This document shows, in pieces, positions 46,483-59,220 of a stretch of 64,000 nucleotides of DNA (position 1 is the first letter of the stretch; the number at the start of each line of letters is the position of its first letter). The stretch is from the NCBI GenBank assembly GCA_016748015.1, contig JAAOMT010000366.1, positions 66,334-130,333 on the forward strand. The letters run 5' to 3'. This stretch comes from Geosiphon pyriformis (taxonomy: Eukaryota > Glomeromycota > Glomeromycetes > Archaeosporales > Geosiphonaceae). Position numbers and translations under genes: made by a program. Below the pieces are notes generated by a model that saw only the letters and a list, made by a program, of their open reading frames with translations, searched no databases and had not been told where the DNA came from.

Positions 46483-48145
46483 TATATTAATCAATTTTTT
46501 ACAGTTAATATTCAAATAAAATAATTATTAATTAGAATCAGCCTTAAAAACTTTTTAGGTTAAACAAAAGATTACAATTTTATAATGTTTAGAACAAAAA
46601 TTAATTTTAAGAAATTCTAAAATATTTTATTATCGATAGTTGTCCAATAATCTGTAATGTTCAAAATTGCTTGCAGATAAAATTTCTAAATTTTTACTCC
46701 AAGTTTTCAAATGTTAAAAAAAAAGTTCAAATAAAAAATAACTCTTTAAATTTAGAATTTCGATGAAATGCGGTCTTATAACATTACAGATTAAATTTTG
46801 ATTGATTGCTTTAGATCAAACAGTATGACATGTAGTCTGTGGAATATATCATGAATTTTTTTCAAAAAAAAAGCATATGTTCTGATTTAATCTTAAAAAT
46901 TATTATAGTTAAAAGAGCACGCATTTTTCGAGACCAAAAATGTTTTTTCGCTGGAAATAGGGTCATTGAGCCGAATATATGTAAAAGGGAAAAGCCAATG
47001 ACACTACTTATCATCAAAATAAGAGGCAAAAAATTTGAATTTGGATGTTTAATTTAGTTTAGAAAAGGTTGCCTAAAAAAAATTGTCTTATTCTTTTAGT
47101 CTAATATTTAATTAAGTGATTGTAAAAATCGGATATGTCAAAAATTTGAATATATTTATTTCACAAAAATTCGCTCTTATATCCTTTTATAATTAGCTAT
47201 TCTATTTTAATTAGCAAAAATTTGTTTCATCCTCCTATTGAATCTATATATCTTACAAAAATGAGTAAGAATTTGGGACTCACATCCAAAAACATGATTA
47301 AAGCTGATGATCAATTGATTTCACATAACTTGAAAAAACAATAGACTTTTTAGATTCTTTAGTATATATAACTTTAAGGATAATTCCAATTATTCTTATA
47401 TAAGGGAAGCTTTTGTATTTATATAAACCCCTCTTGAAAGCATAAATTTTGAAGATATATACTCAAGATATTAAAATTCAATTTCCAATGGAGTTCTTAA
47501 ATCTTCGATTAGAAACTGCCGAAATTTTCAATCAAAAATCATTAGGATCAAGAATTATCGTTAATTTTTGCCTCTTGAAAAGGATATGGTATCGTAACAT
47601 TGAAATATGCATGTACAAAGTTGGATTTTTTTATGTCCAATCTGTCCTATATAACTTGCAAATAAGATAAAACTTTTCATAGTTACGGCCAAAACTTTCT
47701 CTGGCTAATATAAAAACATGGCGTCAGGTTTATTATTCAACATCTAAATAAAAGTTTTCAATGCTAGCTATCTACATGTATATAATATTGCAACGTAGAA
47801 CATAAAATGGCTGTCTAAAAAGATTACAACAAAAACATTAAAAATGATCAGATAATACATCCACCAAGTACTAATTATCTTACTCGAAAATATTGTTCAA
47901 AAAGGGGTTAAATTACATTACTCAACTATTTCGGAGACATTTGAGAGTATCAGCTACATTATTTATCCTAATGATTATAGAAAGGTACAGAAACATCAAA
48001 ATTCTAATTAAAATAGAACGTTATTAACTAATGAAACGGTTTTTATGTTGTTTTGTAATATTAAATCATTAATATCGTTGTGAAGACTAGTTTGTCACAT
48101 TGGAAATTTTTTTTTTGCATAGGCAAATAATGATAGTTATTAATT
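46483..48145. other. AT-rich intergenic stretch
   Basis: Frames at 46839-47057 and 47449-47670 are open but featureless. Bases 47780-48100 may hold more of the decayed transposase described next (a frame with HPPSTNYLTRKYCSKRG), but this is uncertain. Confidence 0.4.
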
Positions 48146-48149
48146 TTCA

Positions 48150-48335
48150 GAAATGCCTGCTAAAAATTCAGATGATAATCCCAAATATACTCCAGTCATG
48201 CTAAAAAGATTTTTTATGAAAACATTCTAGAAGTCATAGACTAGCAATCGAATAGTCCTGATTTAAACCCTATCAAAATTTGTGGAGTATTATTAAAACA
48301 AAGGTAGAAATACGCATTTTGAATATTTGAGAGAA
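48150..48335 (+). pseudogene. Second Tc1/mariner transposase relic
   Basis: Short fragment of a transposase C-terminal half: DDNPKYTPVM (second Asp region) and SNSPDLNPI followed by LWSIIKTKVEIRI (Glu region). Frameshifts and stops run through it, and the catalytic Glu position reads as Lys or is lost. It is more diverged than the element at 45.2 kb, and no terminal repeats were found. Confidence 0.7.
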
Positions 48336-48339
48336 ATTA

Positions 48340-51300
48340 AGATTAGTGTACAAGTATACACAAATTCTGATAAATTTTTAAACTAATTAATTTGATGTCA
48401 GATTTCCAATCAATAACAAAAAGAAACTGAATCCCTCCTCGAAAATCTTTACTCAAATTTCATTAGCCATGTCTATTTACAAGATTTTCTAATTTCATGA
48501 AACACAAAAATACTGTATTTCAACTCAATGTTAACTCGAGAAGTTTTTACATTTCTGAATCTAACAAATAATGCTAAATTAATGATTCCTAATATTTGTG
48601 GAGTTTTTCTCAATCGTTCTGGCAAAATTTTACAATATTTACAGTTAAACCACAAACAATTTTAGTTTTATTTATTTTTCATCCCCTCTTAGAAGACAAA
48701 ATTCTTTTCAAATCACATTGCGGAATGTTTTTCTCGGGTTCAGGAACCCTATACAAGTAACTTATTTTTTTGGAATTTTGGGTTTACTTTTTATCGAGGC
48801 TTCTTTACTTCTATTTTTGAATATTGTATTGTTTTTGAAATTACTTATTTCGATACCAAGGCTAAAATCTTGGTGTAAAGATTATATCATGACTTATATC
48901 ATTGATGAAATCATCTAAAATACTATTTCATATCAACTTAAGATTAAGGCCTAATAATATTTAAAAAGTGTGATTAAGAAAATAACGACTTAATTTGTTA
49001 AAATTTAATATTGTTTATTTCTTATTTTAAAAATAAGGAAAAATGATGATTAATTAATTTAATTATGGTAATATAATTTTATATGTTAGCTAATAAATTT
49101 CAAGTTTAATATTAATATTGTTTATTCGATAATTCTCATTAAAATTTAAGTCAATTTTATTTACTAAAAAAAACAAATTGCAGTAGTAAAAAAAGTATTT
49201 TGAGTTATAAACAAACTGATAATTTATACTTTTTTATAACTTTGGAAAGCATTGTTTATATAATAAACAAAAAAATTTATTTAAAATAAAATGCTTAATC
49301 ACATAATATAGGTAACTAATAAATATAAAATAAAATAAATAAAGTAGTTTTTATTAATTTTACAATATATAAGCAAATTTATGAATAATTTTTAATAATA
49401 AATTGCTTACACAATTTTTAAGATTTAAACAACATTATGAATTAATTATAAATTTAATTGATGAAATTGAAAATATTAATATGATTTAATTTTTACTTTA
49501 ATTATAATAAAATTTCAATATTTTATCTGGTTATAATTCAACAAAAATAAAAGATTCAGTTAAAATGCTTTTTAAAACTAAAAGTTATTATTATAAAAAA
49601 CATTAAATTGTTATAAACTAAGAATAATTTGTTAAACACTATTTTAAAAAAAATTTTTAACTGTTTTGATTAAAACAATAAATTTTATGTTTATGAAAAT
49701 ATTTTCTTACTTATAAGATTTTGAAATTATTGATATTCAAATTTTTTTTTAAAAATAAAAATTCAAAAAGTTTAATAAAAAACCCAAAACAAAATTATTA
49801 TAATATTCTTATAGTTTATTTGTAATATTAAACAAATTTTTAATTATACTAAAAATTTATTCTAATTAATTTTTATAATTATATTAGAAAAAACAGTATT
49901 ATTAATATAAGCCAGAAAATATTGACAATATTACAAATTAAGAATAATATTCAATATTATATATTTTCATATTTAGTTTTTTATAATACTATTTACATTA
50001 AATTTAATTTTATTAAAAATTAACACCAAATTATTAACAATAATTAAATAATTTAAAACTATTTTTTAAAAAAAATGTTTCAAAATACTCTGAATTATAT
50101 AATTTTTGTCAAGAACAAAATTTTTTATATATTTAAATATAGCAAACCAAATAGCAGAATTTTAAAATAACAAAAATTTATAAAGTTTAGTTATTTAATA
50201 AAATTTTTTTGTCTTAAACAAAACAAACTTAATATTAGCAATATTGAATTTTGTATTTATCAAATCTTAAATAATTATAGATTTATTAATAAAAAATTTT
50301 ATTATAAAACTTTAAACTTAATGTTTTAATAAACTTAAAAATTAAAAGTTTTAACTTATATAACTTAGATAATTCTTAGTTAATAATATTAATAAAATTA
50401 TAAAACCAAGATTTTACAAAAATTTTATCAATTAAATTATATATATTAATATAAATAAACTTTTATATTAAATTTATATTTTCAATTTTTAGAAATTATA
50501 AAATTTTTCTGAAGATTTTACTATTAAAAACAAATAAAATTTCTTGAAAAAAGTTTATTTTAAACTGTTTATATTCTTAAAATAATATTTTTATTTGTTT
50601 TTGTTTGTTTTTTTTGTAAATAATTAATTATATATTTAAAAAACTATTTAAACCAATTAAAATAGAAACAGTTTTGTAATTAATATTAAAAAAAATCACT
50701 TATATTTGAAACTATTTAATTTGTTATAATATTAATAAGCAATACAAAAAAATAAATATAATTAATAATTTTTAAACATCTTAAAAGTTATTTTATATTG
50801 ATATTTTAACAATAACTATTTATTAAAAAATTACTATTTAAAAGAACAAAAAAGTTTTAATTACAGTATTGGTTTAAGTTAATCTAGTTTTTGAAACAGT
50901 TTTTGCATAAAATTCTAAATTAAGACTAAATTTTATTTTTAAACTATAATTTAATTAACAAAATCTACAAACTACTTTAGATATTTTGTATATATGCTAA
51001 GTTAAATTAATGTTTGTAATAATTATAATACCAAAATTTAAGTAATTAGAATTTAAACCAAAAGTAAAAAATCTTATATTATTAAATTTATTCTTAATCT
51101 AAGATCTGATTTAAATTTTTAAGTTTGTCTTAATAATAATAAAAGTATATTTTTTATTTTTTGTGCTATATTATAATATTTTTTTATTTAATAAAATTTT
51201 ATATTTATGCTAATTAAATATAACTATTTATATATTAAAAAATTAATTTAGCTTAATTTAACAAATTTTATTAGTTTTTAATAATAATTCAATTAATTAC

Positions 51301-52697
51301 AATTAAATTAATAATATTATTAAATTTACACAAGACTAAAACAATTATTTTTTTAGAAATGTTTATAAAAATTTTTTTAATAATTATAATTTAATTCAAA
51401 TATATTTCTTGTTTTTTAAAATTATTGTTTATTATAATACTTTTATTTTTAATCAATACTTTGGTTTTTTTTAAAGATAAAAATAGATTTAATAATTTAA
51501 TAATTTTAAAAAAATTATTGTTTTTTTAAAATTATTTACTATTAAGAATAACTTTTTTAATAATTATTACTTTTATACAAGAAATTATAATATGTATTAT
51601 AAAAATTAATATTAAAATTATGTGAAAAAATTATATTATTAAAAATAAAAGATCAGTAGTTAATTTAATTATAATTAAATTATAGTACAGTTCAATTAAA
51701 AATCTAAATTAAAAACAAAAAATTTTTAACAAATCAAAAAACATTAATAAAATTCATGAATTAATATATATGTAATTTAATAATAATAGTTTTATTATGT
51801 TTTAAGATTTTTATACATTTTTGTTTAATCAATTTAATATTTTAGATCTGTAATTATTATTTAAAAGTAATTATTAAAAAATATAATTAATTAATTTGTT
51901 TTTAATTATATTAATTATAATTATAATTAGTATTAATAATATATAATTAATATTTTAAATCAATTTATTTAAATTTGATTATTTAAATCATTATTTTTTT
52001 TAAAAAATAACATATTAAATAAGTATAAACTAAATAATTAATGTAATTAAAATAATACTAATATAATATGTAGATTTTATATAATTTAATTATATATATA
52101 GCTTTTTTGTAAATTGAAAAAAGTATTAATTTTATATTAAGCCAAATTTTTATTCTAATTTTATTATAAACAGTAAGTTTTTTTTTTATATATTTTTTTT
52201 TCTGTTTTAAATCTTTTTTTATTTTTATATATATATTTATTTTATTATAAACAATTAACTTTGATTATATTATATTTTACTATATTATTAAAAAAATAAT
52301 TTTATTATAATTTTTTTTATTTTTATTTTCTAAATTAGATATTTAAAAACTATATTTTTTTAATAACTAATTAAAAAAATTCTAATTCAACTTTAAAACA
52401 ATAGTTTTGGTTCTTTCTGATAATTTAATTTGTTTTTTGTGTTTTTAGTAAAAGTTTATTATTATTTTTTTAAAAATATATCTAAGCTAATTTTTGTTTA
52501 AAAACAAATAATGATTTTATAATTTTACTATAATAAATATTTTTATAATTTTTTTTTCTTTTTTTTTCTTGTGTATTATAAAATAAATTCATACAACTAT
52601 GTTTATACTGTAATTAAAATAGTAATAATATATAATATATATATTATTAGCTAAAATTATTAATGTTTAATAAAAAATACTTAAACTTATAATTTTA

Positions 52698-52729
<32 letters not shown>

Positions 52730-54850
52730 TAATTTACTTTTATTGTTTATTATATAATTATTATTATAAAGCAGTAAATTGCTTATTTTTTTTAACTTGG
52801 TTTTTATGTTTAAAAATTGTTTATTATATATTAAAAATTTGTTTAAAAACAAATTTACAAATATTTAATATTTTTAATTAAAATTTTTAGTCTTTGTGTA
52901 AAATTATTATTTATAAAACCATAAATAGTTTTTTTTGTTGACTTTTTTTTGGCTATACAACTACTTATAACAGTAATTAATTTTAAAACAAAAAAGTTTG
53001 TATTTTATAAAATAGTAAAAAATAAAACAAAATAAAAAACAAAAAACTTTTTTTTAAAATATTGTTTTTTAAGAAATTTAGAATAAAAAAAAAGAAGTTT
53101 TTAGTATTATTATAAATTTAAAAATTTCAATTACTTTGTTTTTAATTGTAAAGTTTTTTTTTAAATTTTTTGTTGTATTTAATTATTTATTAATTTAAAG
53201 TCTTATGTTAAAGTTGTTTTTTATCAAATCTAATTTAATTTTTTTTAAAAGCTTTGACAATATAAAATATAAATTAAAATTACTTTTTTGGAATTTAAGT
53301 TATTAAATTTATTAGATTTAACTAAATTTATAATAATAAAAATTGATTTTTTGGTAAATTCAAATTTTTTTTTTGTAATTACCCAAGTTAATTCTGTTAT
53401 AAACAGTAAAAATTATTTTGTTTTTTTAAAAACTCAGATTAAATATATTGTTAATATAATTACTTTTGTATTAAAAGTTTCAGCCAGTTCAAAATAAAAC
53501 ATAAAGCTTAAATTATAAATTTAAAAGATTTAAATTAATAATTAATAATTATAAAAGATATATATTATATTAAAAAATAAATAAGTATTTATTAACTTTA
53601 ATTCAAGTAGTTAATCATATATAATAATACATAAATTATACTTATAGTTTAACTTTTTTGAAATTTACAATATAAGTTTTAATAGAATTATACTTAGTTA
53701 AAACATAATAATAAAAAATAAAAACAAAATAAGATTCAATTATTATTTACAAATATAAATTTTTGTTATTAGACAATTAAAAATAAATTTAATTACAAAT
53801 AAATTTTAATTTTATTATAAATTATATGACTATTTTTTTATTTATTTGTTTAACGAGTTAAGCCCAATTACTATCTAATATATCTAATTTAGAATACTTG
53901 GCTGTGGTATTGTGGCTCACACTTTTTTTACATGTGACCAATCACTCGGGATTTTTTTAAAATAATATAAATTTAAATAATATAAATAAAATATAATTAA
54001 ATACCAAATTTAAAAAAATTCTTTAAAAAATATTTTACTTAAAATAAATAAATTATTTTAAATTAAAATTAAAATTGTAAAATTTAATTAATAAATCATT
54101 TTTATTATTTAGTTTATATTTTTATATCTTTATTATATACATATATAACATTAGCTTAATTTAAGCAAAACATCATAATTGAATTTGTTTTTTTCAACAA
54201 AAATTGCATATATAAAATATTTGAAAGTTATAAAAGATTAATTTTCAAAAACAGTTATTTAATTTATATAAAATATATTAATTAGTTAAAAATACAATAA
54301 AATAAGTTGTAATTTTATTTAAAATAAATTTTTGTTGTTCAACTTTTCAATTTATGAAAAATATTTTGTTTAAATTTAATATCAATTTATTTGTAAAATA
54401 TTTTATATATTTAATTTAATAATATTAAAATATAAATTGGTTGGAATTAGTTTTAATGCATAAAAATATAATTAATTAATTTATGTATTGTCAAGTAAAA
54501 ATAATAATAATAATACATAATACATATTTTAGATGGGTAAAATCAGGGTAAAATAAAAATCAAAAATAACCCGTTCAAAAATTCAAAACTTAATTAAATG
54601 ATAAAACTAGCAAATGCCTTTGTGAATAAAAACAAATAAATACACTTTAAATTTTTTAAAAATTAAATCATGTTATTCTATCCTATAAATGAGGACAGAC
54701 TATGTAAAACACAAAACATAAATTAGCTCAAAAAAATGATCAAAATATTTTAAAATCAAGAGAAATTTACAGACGCGAAATTTTCTACTCATAAAATTTG
54801 GAAACTCGTTAACTCGTTATAAAAAAATTCAATTACTAAAACAAATTTTG
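48340..54850. other. AT desert
   Basis: From about 48.95 to 54.5 kb the sequence is almost purely A and T with sparse G/C. It includes an (AAT)n tract at about 52697-52730. Frames such as 52667-52852 (poly-Tyr) and 53288-53497 are composition artefacts. I see no gene. One small GC-richer island lies at 53869-53955. Confidence 0.7.
53869..53955. other. GC-richer island in the AT desert
   Basis: About 85 bases including GGCTGTGGTATTGTGGCTCA and ATGTGACCAATCACTCGGGA; TCACA/TGTGA can pair as a small hairpin. It could be a decayed short element or small RNA. It superficially recalls SRP/Alu-type sequence, but the match is too weak to call. Confidence 0.25.
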
Positions 54851-54854
54851 TTAA

Positions 54855-55460
54855 GACTAAATTGATTGAACTGAACCCATGTTCACATTTTAGGCCAGCA
54901 TGAAACGAGGAAAACTTTCATATCAAGTCACCTGATATAAGGTATGACGAATATCCGGAAGAAGTCAAAAATTTTCCGATAGCATTTATAATATTTATCC
55001 TCCACACATACTAATCTACAAATAGCAGGTTTCAAACACCGGATATATGAATGGGATTACCGGTGCATTTTTATCTTTTTTGTTTAATTGAACCCAAATA
55101 TCATAGTCAAGACAGGTCGTGTGGAGCTTCCTCAAATGTGATGGAAAAATTTTTGATTATTCATTTTTAACTGATACAAGATACCATAATACAGAAATGA
55201 CAATTTTCCAATTTTGAGATTTTGTCAAAATTTTTGAAGCAAATTAGTATTTTTGCTATTTTATGATCCAGTTTTAAATGTCCATTTTCATAAGCTAAAG
55301 ATAATAATGTTAAATGCAAACAAAAAACAAGAAACTGAAAATAACCCTGATGCATCTCTAGATAATCCCAACTGATGTCGGAACTTTAAAGCCTCTATCC
55401 ATCAATAATCTTAGCACCACTCCATTTTTGATGAACAACGTATCTTTAATACTTTATCAT
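54855..55460. other. Intergenic stretch downstream of the SAP gene
   Basis: Composition is more balanced than the desert. It contains scattered GC words (for example CACCGGATATATGAATGG near 55038) and interrupted frames on both strands, none recognisable. The part next to 55460 is probably 3' UTR of the SAP gene. Confidence 0.35.
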
Positions 55461-55462
55461 TT

Positions 55463-56418
55463 CTAAACACCATATGAATCTTCCCCGAATATATTTTCTT
55501 CTTGCAATCCAGGCAACTTCATGATGGAAGCGGCTGTATCATAGTTGTCAGCCATCCACCATGGGACCTCACCATCCAAATAAATAAATCTATTGGCTGC
55601 CATATCTTGTAATTGATCATACCCCCAATATTGAAATGCTCTCGAGTAGTAGCATTGTGCAAGAGTTATTGTTGAAGCTTTTTGTTCATTAGGAAATTTA
55701 GACTTTGGATCTAAAACCTCTGGTAAAGGGTTTGTCAACTCTTTCCGATCAATTACGATTCTAGCCGAATCTGGGACAAAATCCTGATCAATAATCATCG
55801 GCTCAAGTACAGGATAAAAAGATTGATTGGAACCTGGTTGTTCCTTTAGATCTTGTTGGTGCAAAGGTGGTGATGATATTCTATATGGTACAATAGGTGA
55901 TGAAAGTGTTTCAGTTTCCGGTCGAGGTGTCAAAATTTCCCGAATAGAGTTATTTTCGCTCTCATTGATATCAATTTGAGAAAGGGATGGGGATAATTCT
56001 GAGATGGCAGCTGGCGTTGCTACAGATTTTTCTTCAAATTTTAATTCTTGAGCAGTTTCTAATCCCGTATTTGAAACCTCAATTAGTTTTGGCGTTGAAA
56101 GTTCAGAGCCTGAAGCAGTAGATGTCTGTTCTTCATCTTCTGGTTCTTGTTGTTGTATTACTTGATGGACCTTTTGCTCATGGTCTTGTCGCGACAAAAA
56201 TTCCTGGTCATACTGGTTCAGCCGTTCAACCAATATCATCTTTTTCCCATTCGTAGCTAAACCACGCTCTTAATATTAAAGAAACACCAAGTCTTACTCT
56301 CGCCTCATTTATTTTGGAGGGAAGAGAAAAACCTCAAAGTCAAGAACCAGCTCCCCACACTCATACCTTGACAAAGGCTTTTAAGTTCCTTGATACTCCG
56401 ATTAGAATAAGTGGTCAT
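55463..56418 (-). CDS. SAP-domain protein (2 exons, 285 aa)
   Basis: Exon 1 is 56418-56367 (ATG, 17 codons plus one base). After a GTATGA...ATTAAG intron, exon 2 is 56268-55463. Joined, residues 5-38 read NRSIKELKSLCQERGLATNG then KKMILVERLNQY, a full SAP motif (two helices around a GLxTxGKK turn), which binds AT-rich or scaffold-attachment DNA in nuclear proteins. Residues about 45-200 are acidic and rich in Ser, Pro and Gln (probably disordered). The C-terminal 85 residues are more ordered and Trp/Tyr-rich (FQYWGYDQLQDMAANRF, EVPWWMADN), with no family recognised. A role in chromatin or RNA processing is inferred only from SAP. Confidence 0.85.
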
Positions 56419-56539
56419 TTTACAAACTGTAAGTATTATACCAAAACTAAGAAGCGAAAGAGAAAGGAAAGAAAGAATCAAACAAACTTGACGCGCGAAA
56501 ATAAGAAATTTTACTAACAACAAACAAAATAAAAACCTT

Positions 56540-56683
56540 ATTTATATTGTGTAGTATTGGAGTGATGTCCGGCTGACATGTTTGGTGATAAACAAGTGTG
56601 ACAATAAATTGAGCATCTACATTATCAAATGTTACCAACCTTTTTCCTTTTATGGTAATTACAATGTTATACCGACACCTCAT
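56540..56683 (-). CDS. Possible short ORF upstream of the SAP gene
   Basis: A frame starting MRCRYNIVITIKGKRLVTFD and continuing NVDAQFIVTLVYHQTCQPDI has a beta-strand-like, protein-like composition. It continues into less convincing sequence below 56540. It could be an exon of another minus-strand gene or a fragment; no family was recognised. Confidence 0.25.
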
Positions 56684-56699
56684 CGGACACCGTTACGTA

Positions 56700-58620
56700 A
56701 TACTAAATAGCCACAATAAATGATTCTGGAAAATTGCCAACTAAATCAACCGATAAACAAGTCTTCTAGTAATCTTAAATCTTCGATTCTCACGATGCAT
56801 GTCGCATCTTGTTTAATTCCTTTTTCTAGTATTTTCGCTTGTGAAATGAGCATGGCCCGTGAAATACTACGTCATTTTTACTCGGGAAAATATTAAACCC
56901 TAATTTTTTAATCAAATAGGATGAAACGATAACCCAGGGGTATTCATTTATGGTCTTTTGAACCGTAGAATTCGAAATGATGAACGAAACACACCATCAT
57001 ACTTATATATCCCTGCATGAGAACAATCACTGATATTTATTGCCGGCAGGGGTTCAATGACTGCGTGATTTTCAGTACACTTACTCTTAAAAAAACTACA
57101 ATTAATAAAAATTGGAAACAATATTTTAGCTTGAAAAATTATTTTAATACATAATTTAAGATAGAATATTGAATTTTTTTATTGTTTATATTCTAAGAGG
57201 TTTAAGAATTATTTACAAAAGAAAAAAGCACAAAAATATTCTTATAATAATAAATAAAAATATTTTCTTAAAATATAAAATCAAGGCTTTTTATTTATTA
57301 ATTTTTAAACATTTTAGTTTGCAAAAAATATTTTCACTAAATACCAATGTTTTTTTTTTTTTTTTTTAAATAAAAAAAATTGCTTGAATTTATGAGAATA
57401 AAAATTAAAAATTAAAAAAACATTCAAAAATATTCATAATAACAAATGAGTTTTGTTAATAATTTGAATAAATTAATTACTTGTGTATTTTATTTAATTG
57501 TTATTTTTTAAATATTTGGGTAAACTTAAAATTTTGTATTTATCAAAAATTATAATTAATAAAAAATGTAATTTTCTTAATCAAAATATTGAAAACTAGT
57601 TATACAATATATATTTTTTTATTAAGAAAATACAATTTTAAAATAAAAAATATAGTTTTTAAATTGAAATATTAAAAAAAATATTATTTATTATTATTAT
57701 TATTATTATTATGATTATTATTATTATTATGATTATTTAAGATTATGCGAGTGTAGTCCAATTATTTTTAAAAAGTTTAAATCAAAATTTTATATACGTA
57801 TAAACATGATTATTTTATTTTATTTAAATTAATTTGATTAATTAATATTAAAATTATTTTAAATTTTATTTATTGTAGAATTTATAATTTAATATTAAAA
57901 ATCAAAAAATCAAATAAAATTTGAAAGAAAGATTAAATTTTTTAACTTTAAATCTAAAATAATTTTTGATAATTTGTAATAATTAAAAAATTAATGAATA
58001 TATTATTAGTTTAAGAAATTGAATATTTTTATTTTTATCAAATCGTATAATGTATAATGTATAATTTAAAAAATTAACATAATATCAAAAAACCCAAATT
58101 AATTAAATATAATAAATTTTTTTTTTTAAATTTACATATTATTTGTAAATTATTTTAAATATAAATATATAATATAATTTTCACAAAAGTTAAAAATAAT
58201 TAATTATTTTAATATTTGGTAAATATTTAATAAATTAATAAAAATTAGGTTTATAATAAAGATAATAATTTAATTTTTTTACTATTTTTTCTTGCAATTG
58301 ATTTGATTATAAATAAATATATTTTATATAAAATTATAAAAATTTTTATTTTTTAAAAGTAAATAATATTAATTTTTGTTTTTTTAAGATTGTTTATCAA
58401 GATATTTTTATTTTGTTATAATAAATGATATTTTTTTAACTATTTTATATCATTTTTTATGCATTTTAAACTAATTATTTTCTAATTAATTAATATTGTT
58501 TTTTTTACTCAATTATTTTTAAATAATTAATTTATATTAAAAAATTCAGTAATTGCATTAATATCATTCTAACTTTTATTAGTTATTTTTAGAGTTATTT
58601 TTATCTAAAGCTTGATAAAT
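56700..58620. other. Intergenic DNA passing into an AT-rich stretch
   Basis: 56700-57060 is mixed in composition without a gene. 57060-58620 is an AT-rich block with an (ATT)n microsatellite at about 57687-57740 and a poly-T run at about 57350-57367. Confidence 0.5.
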
Positions 58621-58639
58621 TTATTTTCATTTTGTTACC

Positions 58640-58920
58640 CAGGTAGCTGGTCACGTGTAGACAAAGCATGAGCTTCGTCTATCATAATTGTTGTTAATTT
58701 TGTGCGTTTCTTCGAACCGTACTTTGATTTCGGCTGCTGTAACGAAATGATTTGCGTGAACCATTTGCCGATCTTGGCGACGTTTAAAAGTTTACGGTAG
58801 ATGAATATCGGGCTTTTTTTAGATAGAGGTGGGTAACACAACATATTTTGCGAATAGCGTTAGGGCCATTACTTTCTGCCGGAATTTCAAAAGTTTTAGT
58901 TAGTGGATTTAGGTAAAATT
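58640..58920 (-). pseudogene. P-loop ATPase/helicase-like fragment
   Basis: Two overlapping registers each carry protein-like sequence. Upstream (about 58918-58780) reads KFYLNPLTKTFEIPAESNGP then NAIRKICCVTHLYL. After a frameshift, RKLLNVAKIGKWFTQIISLQ, KSKYGSKKRTKLTTIMIDEA and HALSTRDQL follow. TIMIDEAH is a Walker-B/DEAH-type motif (hydrophobic strand then DE-A-H), suggesting an ATPase or helicase. No Walker A was found, and the fragment is surrounded by AT-rich DNA, so it is a relic. The exact family is unknown. Confidence 0.4.
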
Positions 58921-58924
58921 TCTG

Positions 58925-59215
58925 GTTTGGTCATACCGAGATATGCACATGAATTTTGTTTCAAAAAACTCCCTAATATTTTAACATAGAATTCACGGAA
59001 TTTTGCCTGACTACTCTTATTGCGAAAGGTGGCTATAGTGATATTTCATATTGTACTTAGGAATCAAAAGGCATTAATGTTGTTTTTTAAGAAACTTTTC
59101 AGGAAGCTGATTACACAAAGAGGAAAAAGATATTTCAAACGGGAGGTATTAGTTGGAATTTTTTTTTAATCTTTCTAACATAAGATATTATTTGAAATAT
59201 CTGAATAATTTTCTA
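58925..59215. other. Short intergenic gap
   Basis: No gene recognised. This may include 5' flank of the kinase relic that follows. Confidence 0.35.
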
Positions 59216-59220
59216 TCAAG

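Noticed and set aside
52667-52852. Poly-Tyr ORF in the AT desert
   Set aside because: It is an artefact of an (AAT)n tract.
53869-53955. SRP/Alu-type or tRNA-derived element
   Set aside because: GGCTGTGG ... GTGGCTCAC ... ACTCGGGA recalls such sequences, but spacing and pairing do not fit well enough to call.
48950-54550. Inserted mitochondrial DNA
   Set aside because: Extreme AT content alone suggested it, but no respiratory gene, rRNA or tRNA was recognisable.
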